Assembly: GCA_963920765.1 (NCBI GenBank)
Contig: OY987251.1
Span: 11,659,219-11,723,218 of the forward strand
DNA length: 64,000 bases
Reading direction: 5' to 3'
Source of the DNA: Ulota crispa
Taxonomy: Eukaryota; Streptophyta; Bryopsida; Orthotrichales; Orthotrichaceae
The number at the start of each line of letters is the position of its first letter. Within the stretch, counting starts at the first letter, position 1. Below, piece by piece: positions 21,061-33,018 of this stretch. The notes below the pieces were generated by a model. It had not been told where the DNA came from and did not search any database. It worked only from the letters and a program-made list of their open reading frames with translations. Position numbers and translations under genes: made by a program.

Positions 21061-24000
21061 AGAAATAAGCCTTGCAATCAAAACATGTTACTAAAAATTA
21101 AATGGGACATCAATATTGGTCCATCTAACCGTGCATCTCCCCAAAAGGCTTACAACAATGAAATCTTAAGCTCCTTAGGTTGAGGTGGTATGGGGGACCC
21201 AACTGTATAGGTGTATTAGGCTTGCCAAATGGAGGGATCAACATAGTTGGCTCAATCAACAACCTCACACAACTTTGGATGTTGTCATGATGTTACAGTG
21301 GAAGCACCCATACTCAATAACTTCAATAATTTTGCAACAAACTACAAAGAGTTTGAGGTAAAAAATAATTTTCTTGTGTGGAAAGATAAGTAGTATTGGG
21401 ATTGCATATTTTTCATAATTTTATTTGCAAAATTGAATTTCTTGTGAGTTTTGGGAGTCAAAAAGTGCTTTGAACCCATTGCCAACCTAGACTCATGCAA
21501 TTCCGACAATAACCAAACTTCTTTCCACTCATTACTTCCTTCTTCATTTTGGGACATGTGGCATGACTTAAGTGATCACAACCTTGAAAAGGACAAAAGA
21601 ATGCATTCCCAAGCACATATCCTTGTTGATATTGGAAATAGCGCACCACCCTATTGGTTGGGTATAAGATGTTGTTGGCTATGGATGTCTCCAAGTTATC
21701 AATTACGCTTTGCTACCTTGCTTAACCCCTAAGGATGTTGCTATATTGTATACGCTCTCTTGCGTTGTATACAAATGGGGTATTTGGGTAGCACATGAAT
21801 CGTACTAGAACTGTAAATTTCAAGACAAGTCATAAACATACTAGCGATCAACTAGGATTTTTTTGGCATTTATCATCAAGCCATTTATTTCAGTTCTAAA
21901 TGATCCTTGTATGAATACAATCAACACATTTGGTAGGCAATATCTTTAGGGGTTAAAGTTGGCAGCAGCAAGCTACAAAATGCTGCTCCAAGGCTCTTTG
22001 TTGGTGCGCACCTCAACCACATGCACAATCTACTGTTCCTGTTGAGTCCCATGTCTATAAAAATCCATGTTCCCACCTCCATATAACCGTTGAAGTGCTC
22101 ACATGGCATGGCCCTTCAGGCTGCTCTAAGCCTCTAAAATCTCACTCAGTCTGGTTTCCGTAGCTTCCTTTCTGTCTTATTCTTTCATTTGAATTTGGGA
22201 CACCAGAATGGCAGTCCTGTTCAAACTTTCACTGCCGAGAGGATAGCTGTATGCTGCATTGTCAGTGTCAGTAAATGGGTCATTTGAAAAGGAAGCCATT
22301 CAGCTACTATACAGCAGCAAGTGGTTAAAAAAATAGTCTATAAAAGTATCAGTACAGTATTCAGCAAGCAAGGATTGACTGCTGTACTTTATTGATTCAC
22401 TGCAGTCCTCAGTCTGGTTGGTACATGCAACCCAGATTTCAAACCATATGTGAGCGTCCTCAGTCTAGGCAAGATGAGGATACAATGTAGGTGGGTCCCA
22501 GCGTAGCGAGAGAAAATTAACCCTAATCCGCTTAGGAAGCTAAACAAGAACCTCATGGCCTTGGCACAAGAGCAATCTTTATTGGCATTCAAAGGAAACT
22601 TGCAAAGCTTGAAAGAGCTAATTACTATTAGTTTAGTTGGTAAGTGCAATCAATTCTCTATTAAATTCTTTTGCAATTCTTCCATCCTTCTTGTGATCAA
22701 CCTTTGCTTGGTCCCTAATAGTTCCAAAGATGATTGCACAATGAGGTCACAGACTCCTCTAAGAGATTGCTACGGGAATTGCACACATAAGAAGGCCCTC
22801 TTTTTGCCATTTCCAGAGCTCTTACATGTGCCTCAATTGAGGACACCCTTATGATATAAATGATGGCATTGCAACTCCCTAGCATTGGTGATCCCAAATG
22901 TGATTTTCACAAAGTAGCTCAAGTGGTCAACTCCTAAGGGTAAGGTAGGAAGTCCCTATATTGACCCTTTACCATGTCATTTGCATTCTTGAGTGTGCTA
23001 GGCTCCTTAGCAATAAATTGTTCTTCTCCCCAATGTGACTTTTGTCCAAGTTTTGAAATCCAAGGCTAAATTGTACACAAGGAAAGATTTGTCATTCAAA
23101 ATTCAATAATTGGTTTTTTTTTGCATTTCCATTGGCTAATAATACACTAAAAGCCGGTTCTTCCCCCAAACATTGGGTAGGAGATCGAGAGGAACTTTTG
23201 GTGCCACTAGCCATATCAAATTATGGTTTGAAATCTAGGTTGCATGTAAGGTAAACATATCGTTCACCGAGTGTCACCCAATGCCGACCCCTAGTTTTGA
23301 GGTGTGCAGCACTCACTGTTGAACCCATAGTGGAGCAGTGAATGCCATTTGTACAAGCAAATCATGCCACATGTCAGCTAGGAGCTAGTTTGGGAGGGCT
23401 GGAATTGGGACAATCAAGCACATGTATAGGAATTCATACAAGCAATTCCAAGGATAGTTTAGAGCTGCTAATAGGGACCTTATGAGTTGCAACTTTGCCC
23501 TTTAATATAAAATAATCTACAATCTTTTTTTCAACAAAAATTAAGTTCCATGATAACCTGTTGAAAGGCTAACCCTACAGATTTTTTCTGGAATTTTTTG
23601 AAACCTTGAGGTACCCCAAACCCTTAAACGCTCGGGTATTGGTACGTTTACCTTACCCAACCAAACTGAGGATCCATGGGTCCTTGCATTGAATCAGTAG
23701 GGATTAGCAAGCAATCCTCCTTGCTTGCTGAGTACTGGTACCCTTACCATTATCACCGTCCATTCAAATGTCATTGCAAACTCCCCATCATATAAGTTTT
23801 GAGTTTTTGTACAAACATCAATATGATGTTCTTGTACTGTACCATGAAACTATCTTCTTCAAAATCTGGATCCAAGGGTACCTAAAATTTAGGGCCTTGG
23901 GATTTGTGTGCTTTTTTTTTAATGTACTTTGCTAAATGGGGCGGCGTCACATTATGTCCCAAGTCTTTCCAGTGCCACATACTGAACTCTCAAATTCTGG

Positions 24001-24726
24001 TGGAGAGGTTGAAATTTGTGACTCATCAGTAGCTTCACCTTGTGTCACATGTACTGTGAATTTCTCCAAATCTGAAGATTTTTCAAAATCTGGCTGGTCC
24101 AGAGGTTGAAAAATGGGAACTCGAAGCTATAGGATTACAAATTTCCCAATCAAAATCTTATGCTTGATAGACAAACAATTTTCTCTTATAAAAAAAAATC
24201 CATCACACGTGAAAAGCTTTGGCTTCTCAAACCCCATTATTTTCTATATATGTATAGATGCACGCACGCACATCAAACGATGCATGCACAAACATGTATA
24301 CATACATTTAAATTTGTTTGTGTAAATGCATATATGACCCAAGAAATTTGGTTCTTTGATCCAAATGTAAACGAAATTTAAGGTAATAGAATCATTTTAT
24401 AAATCTTCATGCAAGCAACCACTAACTTCAGTATATATATGTATGTGTTCTATGGCATTTTTCATATGTTATTTAGAAAACGATAAATAGTCCCCTTTCA
24501 ATACACTCAACAAGCTTTTCTGTGTTTTTATCCCTAATGAACTCAAAATCCATATTGCAGATGACAAACAAATTTAAAGTTGTCTTTTATTTTCATTTAT
24601 TGCGAATTTTCAAGATTTTGTGTGGAGTTTCCAGTATTTATAAATGAGTATCTTACCTAATATAGTATGTCCTGAAAGATTACAAGCATGTTTCATTTCA
24701 AAAAATGAATAAGATTTTAATTCCAC

Positions 24727-24848
24727 TAAACACCATATTCATTAAATTGGGAATTTTGTAACATATTGGGTTTAGGGTGATCAACTTAAATCAACCATTA
24801 GGGTACAACTTGGGAATCTGGTTTTCCCAATTTAATGAACATGGTGTT
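24727..24848. mobile_element. Short inverted-repeat element with ACACCATATT...AATTGGGAA arms (copy 1)
   Basis: The left arm contains ACACCATATTCATTAAATTG and the right arm CAATTTAATGAACATGGTGT, almost exact complements. Related arms occur at 61683-61942 and around 63013-63240. Confidence 0.65.
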
Positions 24849-24932
24849 ACTACAGCTTTTCAAAAATGACTTCAAAGAAAAAAAACAATAGAAAAGTCTT
24901 AAAATACAATTGTAGCAAGAGTTTTACATTTA

Positions 24933-25265
24933 AGGTACTAACAGTTCAACATCCATAACCATCATTGTACCCATAACCATCACTTCTAAAATCTTGGAAA
25001 ATCTATGGAAGTGAATAGATGTAATTACAAGGATGTACAACATGTGAACATGAAACCTTAGTGTTGATATTAGGTGCAATTGCAATTGGCTGTTTAAAAA
25101 TTGACAACTTACTCTCATAGTATCCAAATAATACATTCAAAAGTGCAAACTCCTCATAATTTTTCTCTTGCTAATCCTATAATTTGCTAAATGTTTAAAC
25201 TAAATGTTTATTAATAATCATCATGCTCAAAACCCTTAACTTGGCGGTTATGGGTGCTGCTACCT
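24933..25265. mobile_element. TA-flanked inverted-repeat element, AGGTA...TACCT family (medium form)
   Basis: The left end is AGGTACTAACAGTTCAAC and the right end TTATGGGTGCTGCTACCT, with TA on both sides. Read in reverse it matches the element at 46070-46267: AAGGGTTTTGA then CATGATGA, TAGCAAATTATAGGATT, and AGATTTTCCAAGATTT. The 46070 copy is an internally deleted version of this one. Confidence 0.8.
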
Positions 25266-25913
25266 TAAAACTTGCCCACAGAATCCTTAAAAAATCACTA
25301 GAGTATCAATTCAAAATCCATCATTTTAAAATTTGGATTTCAAAGTTGTATGGAAAATTATTAGTTAGAACAATGAATAATTCAACGAAATGGACTCAAC
25401 ATGCAATAGTTTACACAATTAGTTTTAAATTCAAAAATTGAACTACGTACTCTTCGCACTCACATTCTACAACACATGGTTGGAATTTCAAGCGTTTGGA
25501 CTACACATGTTATTTCAATTACCACTCCCAACACTAACAACTCTAAATTGCATTGAGTAAAAAAATAAGTGAGTATGTGAAGCCCGCTAACAAGGTAACT
25601 CATAATAAGTTAGATGATTTTAATATGTTATAGCTTTTACTACATATCTCATAATGTAATTCAAGTGGCCAAAACGCTGAACAACGTTGGCAAATATGCA
25701 CCTCAAGAAACTGAGGTGCATGAAAAATGCTCTCATATAAGAGCTACGTTGCCAAGTTGCATTATGAGTAATTATAAAAAATTGTGACCAAAACCTTATT
25801 CGAAGAACAAAGGTTAAAGGGCATGTCACACCACCACACGATCACACCACACTAACCAAATCTAATGAAATTTACTTCGAATTGGGTAAAGTGACCTCAC
25901 ACTATTTAAAATA

Positions 25914-27256
25914 GGGAATTGATATGTGTACACCGAAGGTTTGATATATGCACACTAGGGAGGGGTAAATTTTAGATATTTACCATCAACAAGTTGAATT
26001 TGAAAAATTTGAATTCAATTTTGGATTTAGAGACCATGATTTACTTTGAAACCAAAAAGGAGATACAATTGAACAACATCTAGAGGAAAAACTTAGCTTT
26101 TTTTTATAAACAAAGGTAAAAGTAATAATTTGTCCCCTAGCTAAACTCTTCCACTACTCATTATTCAATTGTAACCTCATTTTTAATTCTAAACTAAATC
26201 AAGATCTCTAAATCCAAACCTAAATTCAAATTTTCCAAATTCAACTTGTTCATGGTAAATATCTTAACCCCTAAAGGCCCAAACAGTGTTCTTTGGCAAC
26301 ATAGCAATTTTGGGTAGCTCACTACAAATGTATTTTTCACTTTTTTTCTTTGAAATTTTCCCACATGATGTTTCCAAGGAGTAGCTTTAAGGCCCAACAA
26401 ATTTCATAACTTTTGACTTCATGGTTCATAAGTTATTGCATGATATGTAGTTTTCTTTGTTCGGAGGTAGCTCGGGCAGCTCAAAAAAATTCTTTAACAT
26501 TTACAGTTTTTGAATTTTGTTTTTTGAAATTAGTTCTCTAGATATATATGTCCTTGGGAAGCTTTGAATCATTCAATTTTCATCAATGAGATGAAAGTTA
26601 TGAAGAGATCTTGTTTGCGAGTAGTTATGGATTCCCTACTCTAAAAAAAGCTTTTAAGTCTTATGTTTTACTCAATTTTTAATATTTTGAAAAAAAAATA
26701 AAGCCAAAGTATGTAGATTGTTGATTAAAACATTTCAACCATTGGGATTGGACTTTTTGTTTTTTATAATTAAATTCTTAACAATTTAGTGTTTTGTATC
26801 ATTCTCTACTTCTTTTTACTTACTATTTTTTTCCTATGTGTTATACATTTCCAATTGATTTGAAAATTTTCAAGTGTGTACTTGACTTGCCAAAGAATGA
26901 GTACAAAAAATTACAACCATTTTGAAATGTTTTTCATACAAATATGACCTTGTGAAGTGCAGCTGCTCAGATTTTTGCAGGGACAAAAAACGACTTTTTG
27001 TCAATTCAAACTCAATCATTTAACAATCCACCTAGCAAAAATTTCTGAGATTTTTTCCACATCTTTGGATAGTAGTGTACTACAAGATCTTACGGTTAGA
27101 TGTGTCCAAAAATACCTTTAATCTAAAATTTGATACTTGCACTACAAATGACAATTTTGGGACAATTTTGATGAAAACATAGTCAAAAGCCTTTTGAGGT
27201 TAAATTTATCCCCCGTGTGCATACAACAAACCCAGGGTGTGCACATATCAATTGCC
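25914..27256. mobile_element. Hairpin-type element (GGGAATTGATATG ends) interrupted by a nested element
   Basis: The ends are GGGAATTGATATGTGTAC at the left and GTGCACATATCAATTGCC at the right. The left arm (25914-26110) is complementary to the right arm, which is split by an insertion at 26264-27203. Without that insertion the element would be 407 bp, matching its relatives at 40315-40727 (413 bp) and 43570-43970 (401 bp). The outer flanks show only an imperfect 9-bp similarity. Confidence 0.8.
26268..27199. mobile_element. 932-bp TTAA-flanked element nested in a hairpin element
   Basis: TTAA sits at 26264-26267 and 27200-27203. The left end is CCCCTAAAGGCCCAAAC and the right end GTCAAAAGCCTTTTGAGG. 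Joining the flanks through a single TTAA gives GGTAAATATC-TTAA-ATTTATCCCC, which matches the complement of the intact left arm (GGTAAATATCTAAAATTTA). This shows an insertion into a pre-existing TTAA with target duplication. It belongs to a different subfamily from the 906-bp elements, and no transposase is seen. Confidence 0.85.
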
Positions 27257-27727
27257 TTAAACTATTGTGCTAATTTGCAATTATTTCTGTACCAATACGT
27301 CAAAACCTTTTGGGGATTATTTGGTTTGACACAGTTAAACTGTCCTCACACAATTGTGTGAAAACATGGTTAAAATTCATCCATTATGGAAAGATGTTCA
27401 TCCAAATGAATGAAATTCTCCGGCGAAAAGGTTTATCATCTGTCAGATTTATTTCATCCAAAACCGGATTCTGTTCCATCCAGTTGCACAACAAACGATA
27501 GCTGCAATCTCCTCGGACGCCTTCCTTCACTAGAATTTGACAATCAGCGTGCGAGGAAGCTCAAATCTCGCCAATGCGGCGATTCACTAAAGCTTACAAG
27601 TCTATCGACCGAATAATTTGCGAAGAGCGCAATCTAACGAGCTCTTTTTTCGGATTCCTGACATCTTTTGCTCCAGTCTCGAGGATTCTCTAGCCTTTGA
27701 AATTTCAACACCAAGTTAAAAGTGGCC

Positions 27728-29997
27728 ATGGCGCTGCTGCGGTCACTCGACATCACTAGCACCGTCTTGACCTCTTCGACTCCACCGTCAATTTCAACCT
27801 ACTCCTCATCTCGTAAGTGTTCGTTAAAAGAAAATTTCATTAAATGCGTGTAATTTTCATGAATTATGAGTATGCGTGTAAATTCTCAGAAGGTTTATAT
27901 ATGAATGACCTTATCAGGCGCAGAGAATGGATCAATTAGGGTTTCATCAAGGTATCGAAGCAGCACGCTTGCTACCGCAACATCAAATTCGGCAACAACG
28001 ACGATGAGCCAATCGTTCATGCAATGCAGTCGACGCCAGGGGATTTCATTCTGTGCGGCGTCTGTTTTATTGGTAGCAAGTCCGGGATCTGTGTTGGCTG
28101 AGGAGAACGTGAAGAAGGAAGAAGGCGGGACGACGTTTGTGGACGGGGTGCTGGAGCTCTTCGACCCTGACCAGGTGACGAAGACGGGGAAGAAGCTGCC
28201 GAAGAAGTACGTGAAGAGTGTAAGAGACGTCGTGAAGAACTTGCGAGAGTCTTTCACTCAGGATTCCAACGACGGGGCGAAGTTTAGGCGGAATGCGGAT
28301 TCTGCCAAGGAGTCCATCCGCGAGTATCTGCAGAACTGGAGGGGCTCAAAACTCGTGGAGTCAGAGGTTTGTTGCCAAAACCCTAATCGCTGTCATCAAA
28401 CCCTGATGGCTGTCACCAAACCCTAATGGCTGTTATCAAACCCTAATTGCTGTTGTCAAACCCTAATTCTTGTTATCAAACCCTAATCCCTGTTATCAGG
28501 CACACGAACGAGCATCTGATGTGCTTGCATCTAATTCTACTGCGTGTTCTTTTACCTTGAGATTGATTATTCTAGTCCGCTTCATCTTAAGCATTTTAAC
28601 CAACATGTATGAGTGTGTTTTCACTGGAGGGGCTCAAAACTCGTGGAGGCAGAGGTTTGCTGTCAAACCCTAATCACTGTTATCAGGCACATGAATGAAC
28701 GCCTGATTTGCTTGCATCTAATCTACTGCGTGTTCTTTTTCTTAAGGTTGATTTTACTAATCCGCTTCATCTTAGGCATTTTAACCAACCTGTAGCAGTG
28801 TGTTTTCACTGTGAATTTCTTTTAAAAATGTGGAGAGATCATTTTGGTGTTTAATAGTATGTTTTAGATCAAACTTTTATCACTACGTATGAATATCTTA
28901 TGCTAAATGGGAGGTTATAGAACACTAATGTAGGGAAGGGACAGTAGATAACTTCATTTCCATTCAGAGATCGTAGGGAAGGAACAGTAGATAACGGCAT
29001 TCCCATTCAATGACCAATGACCATAGACATTTCGGCAAGACTTTCTTACCTCTCGTCACATGCGGAGGGTGTGTTTTTTTCATTTGTTCTATTAAATATT
29101 CTTCGAGCATCCGCACCCTTACACGCAATCGAAGATGCGTCAAGTGTTTACATCTACTTCTGAAGAGCTCTCAAAATTCTTGTCCTCCACCCTTGCTCTT
29201 TAAGCATACTCCCAAATAGTCAATTGACCAATCATCAAGTGAAACATAGGATAAAACTCACTAAACTTAGGATGAATAGCGATTTCAAGGGCCATTGCTT
29301 GACACGCTTAGTTTAAATGTCAAGAGAACGTTTTGAGGGGCCTGAGCACTTATCATCCAAATGTTGTGTTGCATGTGTCAGACCCTGAGCCCTGAACGTG
29401 TAACCGTGCGGATGCTCTTAGGACATGAATACATCTAACGTAGAAGATACATCTTTCATCTCTCGAAGCATTTTTAACTATTATGTGGGAGATTGAAAGG
29501 TGGCTTAATTGATATCGCTGAAAACATATCGATTCGGGTACTACCAGAGTTAAATGCTTTAGGGATCAAGTTTTCCTCAGTAAGTTGACGGTTTCTTATG
29601 CAATCATTCAAAGTGAGACGTTGTAGACCAGGATTGAAGGAAAGAGAGATGATAACTTCATTGTATTAATAATCCATGGTTATGGAGATTTAGTCAAGTC
29701 ATACATACGTACAACTTGCTATTTGAAGTTGCAACCAAGTGTTTGAAGAAGATTTGCAGCTGGTAACAGGGGTTGTTAAAGGATTATGGAAATCAGGTCT
29801 CTAAGGTTATTTAGGATCTCTACCTTATATTTTGGTGGTGGAATTGTTTTGTTTTGCAGGATTCATACATAGCTCTTGAGCGAGCGTTCCGTGAGTTAGG
29901 CAAGTTCTATTCTTCAAAGGGGCCTCAAGCTGCCTTGCCGGAAGACATAAGGAACCGTGTATTGGAAGATCTCAATAAAGCAGATGATTCTATTTAA
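27728..29997 (+). CDS. Psb27-family photosystem II assembly protein, probably the H2/LPA19 type
   Basis: Psb27 proteins are small thylakoid-lumen helical-bundle proteins that bind CP43 or D1 precursor during photosystem II assembly and repair. Three exons: 27728-27812, 27918-28366 and 29860-29997. Phases are consistent and give 223 aa. Residues 1 to about 90 form a Ser/Thr-rich plastid transit region. A lumen-targeting segment follows: SRRQGISF, a hydrophobic run ASVLLVA, then an A-x-A-type cleavage site at SVLA. The twin arginine suggests the Tat route. The mature part holds YVKSVRDVVKNLRESF, SIREYLQNWRGSKLV, ALERAFRELGKFYSSKG and LPEDIRNRVLEDLNKA. These patterns fit Psb27; H2 rather than H1 is inferred from remembered motif spacing and is less sure. 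Intron 2 carries a tandem duplication that copies the exon 2 end. Confidence 0.88.
28336..28790 (+). repeat. Tandem duplication (288-bp offset) copying the exon 2 end and splice donor of Psb27
   Basis: The segment starting CTGGAGGGGCTCAAAACTCG at 28336 (inside exon 2) recurs at 28624. The copy keeps GTGGAGGCAGAG followed by GTTTG, so a second intact-looking donor lies at 28654/28655. Downstream both copies share TTATCAGGCACA, a CTTGCATCTAAT motif, CTACTGCGTGTTCTTTT and CCGCTTCATCTTA. Confidence 0.9.
28378..28498 (+). repeat. 22-bp tandem array with telomere-like CCCTAA cores
   Basis: About six units of the form AAACCCTAATGGCTGTTATC follow directly after the Psb27 exon 2 donor. The unit contains CCCTAA, half of the plant telomere motif, but the period is 22 bp, so this is a minisatellite and not a telomere relic. 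The second copy of the larger duplication holds only one unit. Confidence 0.9.
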
Positions 29998-31930
29998 CTG
30001 TGGTGTATTTGTGTTTATTCATATGACCGAGGGGGCTTTTATTAGGCAGGGTCTTATCAGCGATTTCTCTCCGGATATGTCATTTGTGTTTCCTTAGTCT
30101 TGGCATTTTGTAGTGTTCTTAGGCATTAATTTCTTTGAATTGGTCTCAGAAATCTAACCTGTTGAGAATTTAGATCTCTTATAGTAACATAGGTACATAA
30201 TTTTGCTAGCCAGTCGCCTGTGAATTTCGGTGTTTGTGAATAGTCTACTTCCAAGTTAACCTAGGCACGTGGATTGTATTAAAAATTATGATATTGCGTA
30301 GCCTAATAGTGAGTTTCACATACCACCAATTGGGCTATCTTCCGCAGATTATCTCAGTTCTTGTGGATGCTACCTCCCCATTTGGCAGGAGCTCGTGAAC
30401 TATTTCAATAGTTAATTAAAAAATCCCGCTGAATGAAGTGAGTTCCTCAATCAGTAATTGAATTTTTTCACACTATCTCTATCAGAACTCCTTTGTAAAC
30501 TCTTCAATTGATTCTCCGTTCCACCTTTCAGGGCTCCACTCACTAGTTATCAACAGTCTTCGTGCAGGGTGGACCATCTGTGTACAAAACTTCAACGAGA
30601 CCAGGTAATAAATGGTTACAAGCTTCAACCTGATCAACAATGTGCAAAAAATTACTATCAAACCCAGACCAAAAATTTATAAACAGGACAAGAACTGAAA
30701 CTCCCTCAAGGAAAATTCCACGACTTCCAAAGGTGCAAAATATTTCAATCCTCACTACAGGGACTGTCAGAGCACAGATTTCTAATGCGAGATAGTGAGA
30801 TGTCTCAATTTCATTTTACTTCAAGAAAGCATGCAGCTGAAACAAGTGAGGGCCAAAAATGTTTGCTCCATCTCTCTCCCAAAGATTGGCCCATTGGAAT
30901 TTCAGTAATTTTGAGGAGGTTGTATGAAGGTTTATTGGACCTAATTTTTAATAAAGTTGTAGTGAACACACGGTGTTCAATGGTTGTGATGATTTAAAAT
31001 TTGGACCCGTAGGAATAATGTATTTTACAATATGATCTTTGAAATTGGAATGAAAATCATGAAGTTCCAATGGGTCAATCTTTTAGCTAGACAGAGGGAG
31101 TATTAGGGCGTCCATCCATGCTCTGTCACTGATTGGGAAGAGCAATAAACAATAGTAATATGCCCAATTAGTGCTCATGGAAGCGGCTTTAGTATCAAGT
31201 ACATTTGGTGACCTTTCACCAATGTATAGGTCATTTTTGAGTTTGTTTCTTTCTTGTTCCTGCCAATTATTTGTTTGTTCCTGCCAATTATTTGTTTGTT
31301 CCTGCCAATTATTTGTGAGGACTATTTGCAACACCCCTTCCACATGAAAGTACCTAACTCAATAATCAGCGACTTTGACTCTGCGAACTTCCACCCATAA
31401 CCAGGGGCCTCCTTTCATGTGAGGGGAGTGGTTGGTGAAGCTCACTGTAACTCACCCATAATATGAAAATCCCTATTTTTTTGAAATTCCATCCGACCAA
31501 TTATCAATGAGGTCTATTGTTCACCCCCTCACATGGAAAGAGGCCCTAATCCTGCTTTTACAAAACCGCCCCCTACCCCCTCACATGGAAGGAGGCCCTT
31601 AGAGATGTTTTACCAATACTAGCCCTAAATCTGCAAAAATTCGAGTCTGCATGACGCCCATTTCGGAAACAAGAGCAAGACTTGTCTACAAGATCTTCAT
31701 CAGTAACTTCTAATGGCATGGGAATTGCTGCAGAAAGTGAGCAGGGGACGATGAAGGAGGTGTACGCTGTATGGTTAATCTAACGTGGATTATTTTGCAA
31801 CGGAGGCGAGTTTGGCGCTCATAGCAACTTATTGGACTGTGGAAAAGGATGGATTTCAGGGAATGGGGTTGACTTGCGATGGCTACGGTACCGACGGTGT
31901 TGCCCTTGAATGTCGACTTCACAGCTTTTC
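29998..31930. other. Intergenic between Psb27 and FANCL
   Basis: It holds the Psb27 3' region and then AT-rich DNA. A 21-bp unit (TTCCTGCCAATTATTTGTTTG type) is repeated three times at 31256-31316. An imperfect inverted motif, GGCCTCCTTTCATGTGAGG against CCTCACATGGAAAGAGGCC, lies within 31405-31605. The FANCL first exon probably lies at the right end (31.7-31.9 kb) but I could not fix it. A frame reading ATEASLALIATYWTVEKDGF at about 31795-31855 is a candidate without a clean ATG or donor. Confidence 0.5.
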
Positions 31931-32939
31931 AAGTGCTCCTGCCTGTCAAGGTCTCTTTTCTTCTTCACAACTCTCGTCACCTTCGTTTCTCCTGTTTTCT
32001 GGAGTTGCATTCAGGGTTTAGGGTTTTAGGGTTTTAGGGTTTAGGGACCAAAAACAACAGTCTTAGTACTTAATATGGAAACTCTCTTTTCTCCAAAAGA
32101 CTTTCTGACCGGCACACGGAATGCTGTTCACCAATTCCGGAGACATAGTATTTGACTCCATCGGAATGATATCTTTTTCAATATGGTCATTCGAGTTGGT
32201 CACTTCAAAACAGGCACTCTCGGTATTATACCCTGAACCCATAAACCTTTAAACCATCAATGTGCTCCTGCTTGTCAAGGTCTCCCTTCTTCATAAGCCT
32301 CGTCGCCTTCGTTTTTTCTGTTTTCTGGTAGTAGGATTCAGGGTTTAGGATTTTAGGGTTTAGGGACCAAGCAACAGTTTTAGTAGTTCGTATGGAAACC
32401 TCCTCTTCTCCAAAATGCCTTTTGATCAATACACGGAATGCTGTTTCAATAATTCTGGGGATATAAATATTTTACTCCATCGGAATGATAATCTTTTCTA
32501 ATCAATCGAGTTGGTCATTTCAAATCAGGAACTCTCGGTCATAGACATTAAACCCTAAACCCTAAAACCTTAGAACCAACAAGCCCTGGCTGTCAAGATT
32601 TCCCTTCCTCTTCACAACCCTGAAAAGGCTTTCTGTCTGGAACTGCTCTTTATCACCTTCGTTTTCCTATTTTCTGAGATGTACATTCAGGGTTTAGGGT
32701 TTAAGCTTTCTAAAGGACCAATTCACTGTTTCAGTAATTCATATAGAAACACTCCTTTCTCCACAAAATGCTTTGACAAATACACGCAAGGTTGTTCGCT
32801 CTTTCTGGGAATGCGATGTTTTGCCTCCATCCGAATGATGTTTTTTCCAGTACGATCAAGCGAATTGATCATTTCAAAGCAGGAATACTTGGTCCTAAAC
32901 CCTAGTTAGGGTTAGGATTTTAGGATTTAGGGTGTGTAG
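31931..32939 (+). repeat. Three-copy tandem repeat, about 320-350 bp, with interstitial telomere motifs
   Basis: Units start at 31931, 32261 and 32581. Each contains a CTGTCAAGGTCTCCCTT-like start, CCTTCGTTTTTTCTGTTTTC, a TTTAGGGTTTAGGG or CCCTAAACCCTAAA stretch, ATGGAAAC then TCTCCAAAA, ACACGGAATGCTG, and a CCATCGGAATGAT motif. The units have diverged by perhaps a fifth of positions by eye. The array ends about 80 bp before the first confidently placed FANCL exon, so it probably lies in intron 1. Confidence 0.9.
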
Positions 32940-33018
32940 GTTTTCCGGATGAATTCGAAGTTGTGGGTCGGGTTTAATCTTGTCCAGGGATATTGAATTC
33001 GCTAAACGGTGTGTGCAG

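Larger units (their letters stand above)
14784..27727. other. 13-kb gene-poor, element-rich tract
   Basis: No gene is recognised between the FBPase upstream region and Psb27. The tract is AT-rich and is largely accounted for by inverted-repeat elements listed separately (15320-15742, 15766-16671, 16829-17077, 17682-17858, 18030-18935, 19781-21060, 24727-24848, 24933-25265, and 25914-27256 with its nested insert). Parts at about 21.3-24.5 kb look like decayed retroelement or other repeat DNA, but I could not identify a conserved domain. A run of ten G residues occurs near 19960. Confidence 0.6.

Noticed and set aside
21340-22150. Decayed transposase or zinc-finger-like fragment (minus strand reads CPFQGCDHLSHATCP)
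   Set aside because: The Cys/His spacing is suggestive, but the frame is short, interrupted and without a recognised family.
28378-28498. Telomere remnant or chromosome-end fusion site
   Set aside because: The CCCTAA motif is embedded in a 22-bp unit, not a 7-bp telomere period, and lies inside a gene intron.
31785-32021. Frame reading ATEASLALIATYWTVEKDGF as FANCL exon 1
   Set aside because: It slightly resembles the start of animal FANCL but has only a GTG start and no clear donor joining it to the next exon. It is left as a candidate, not annotated.
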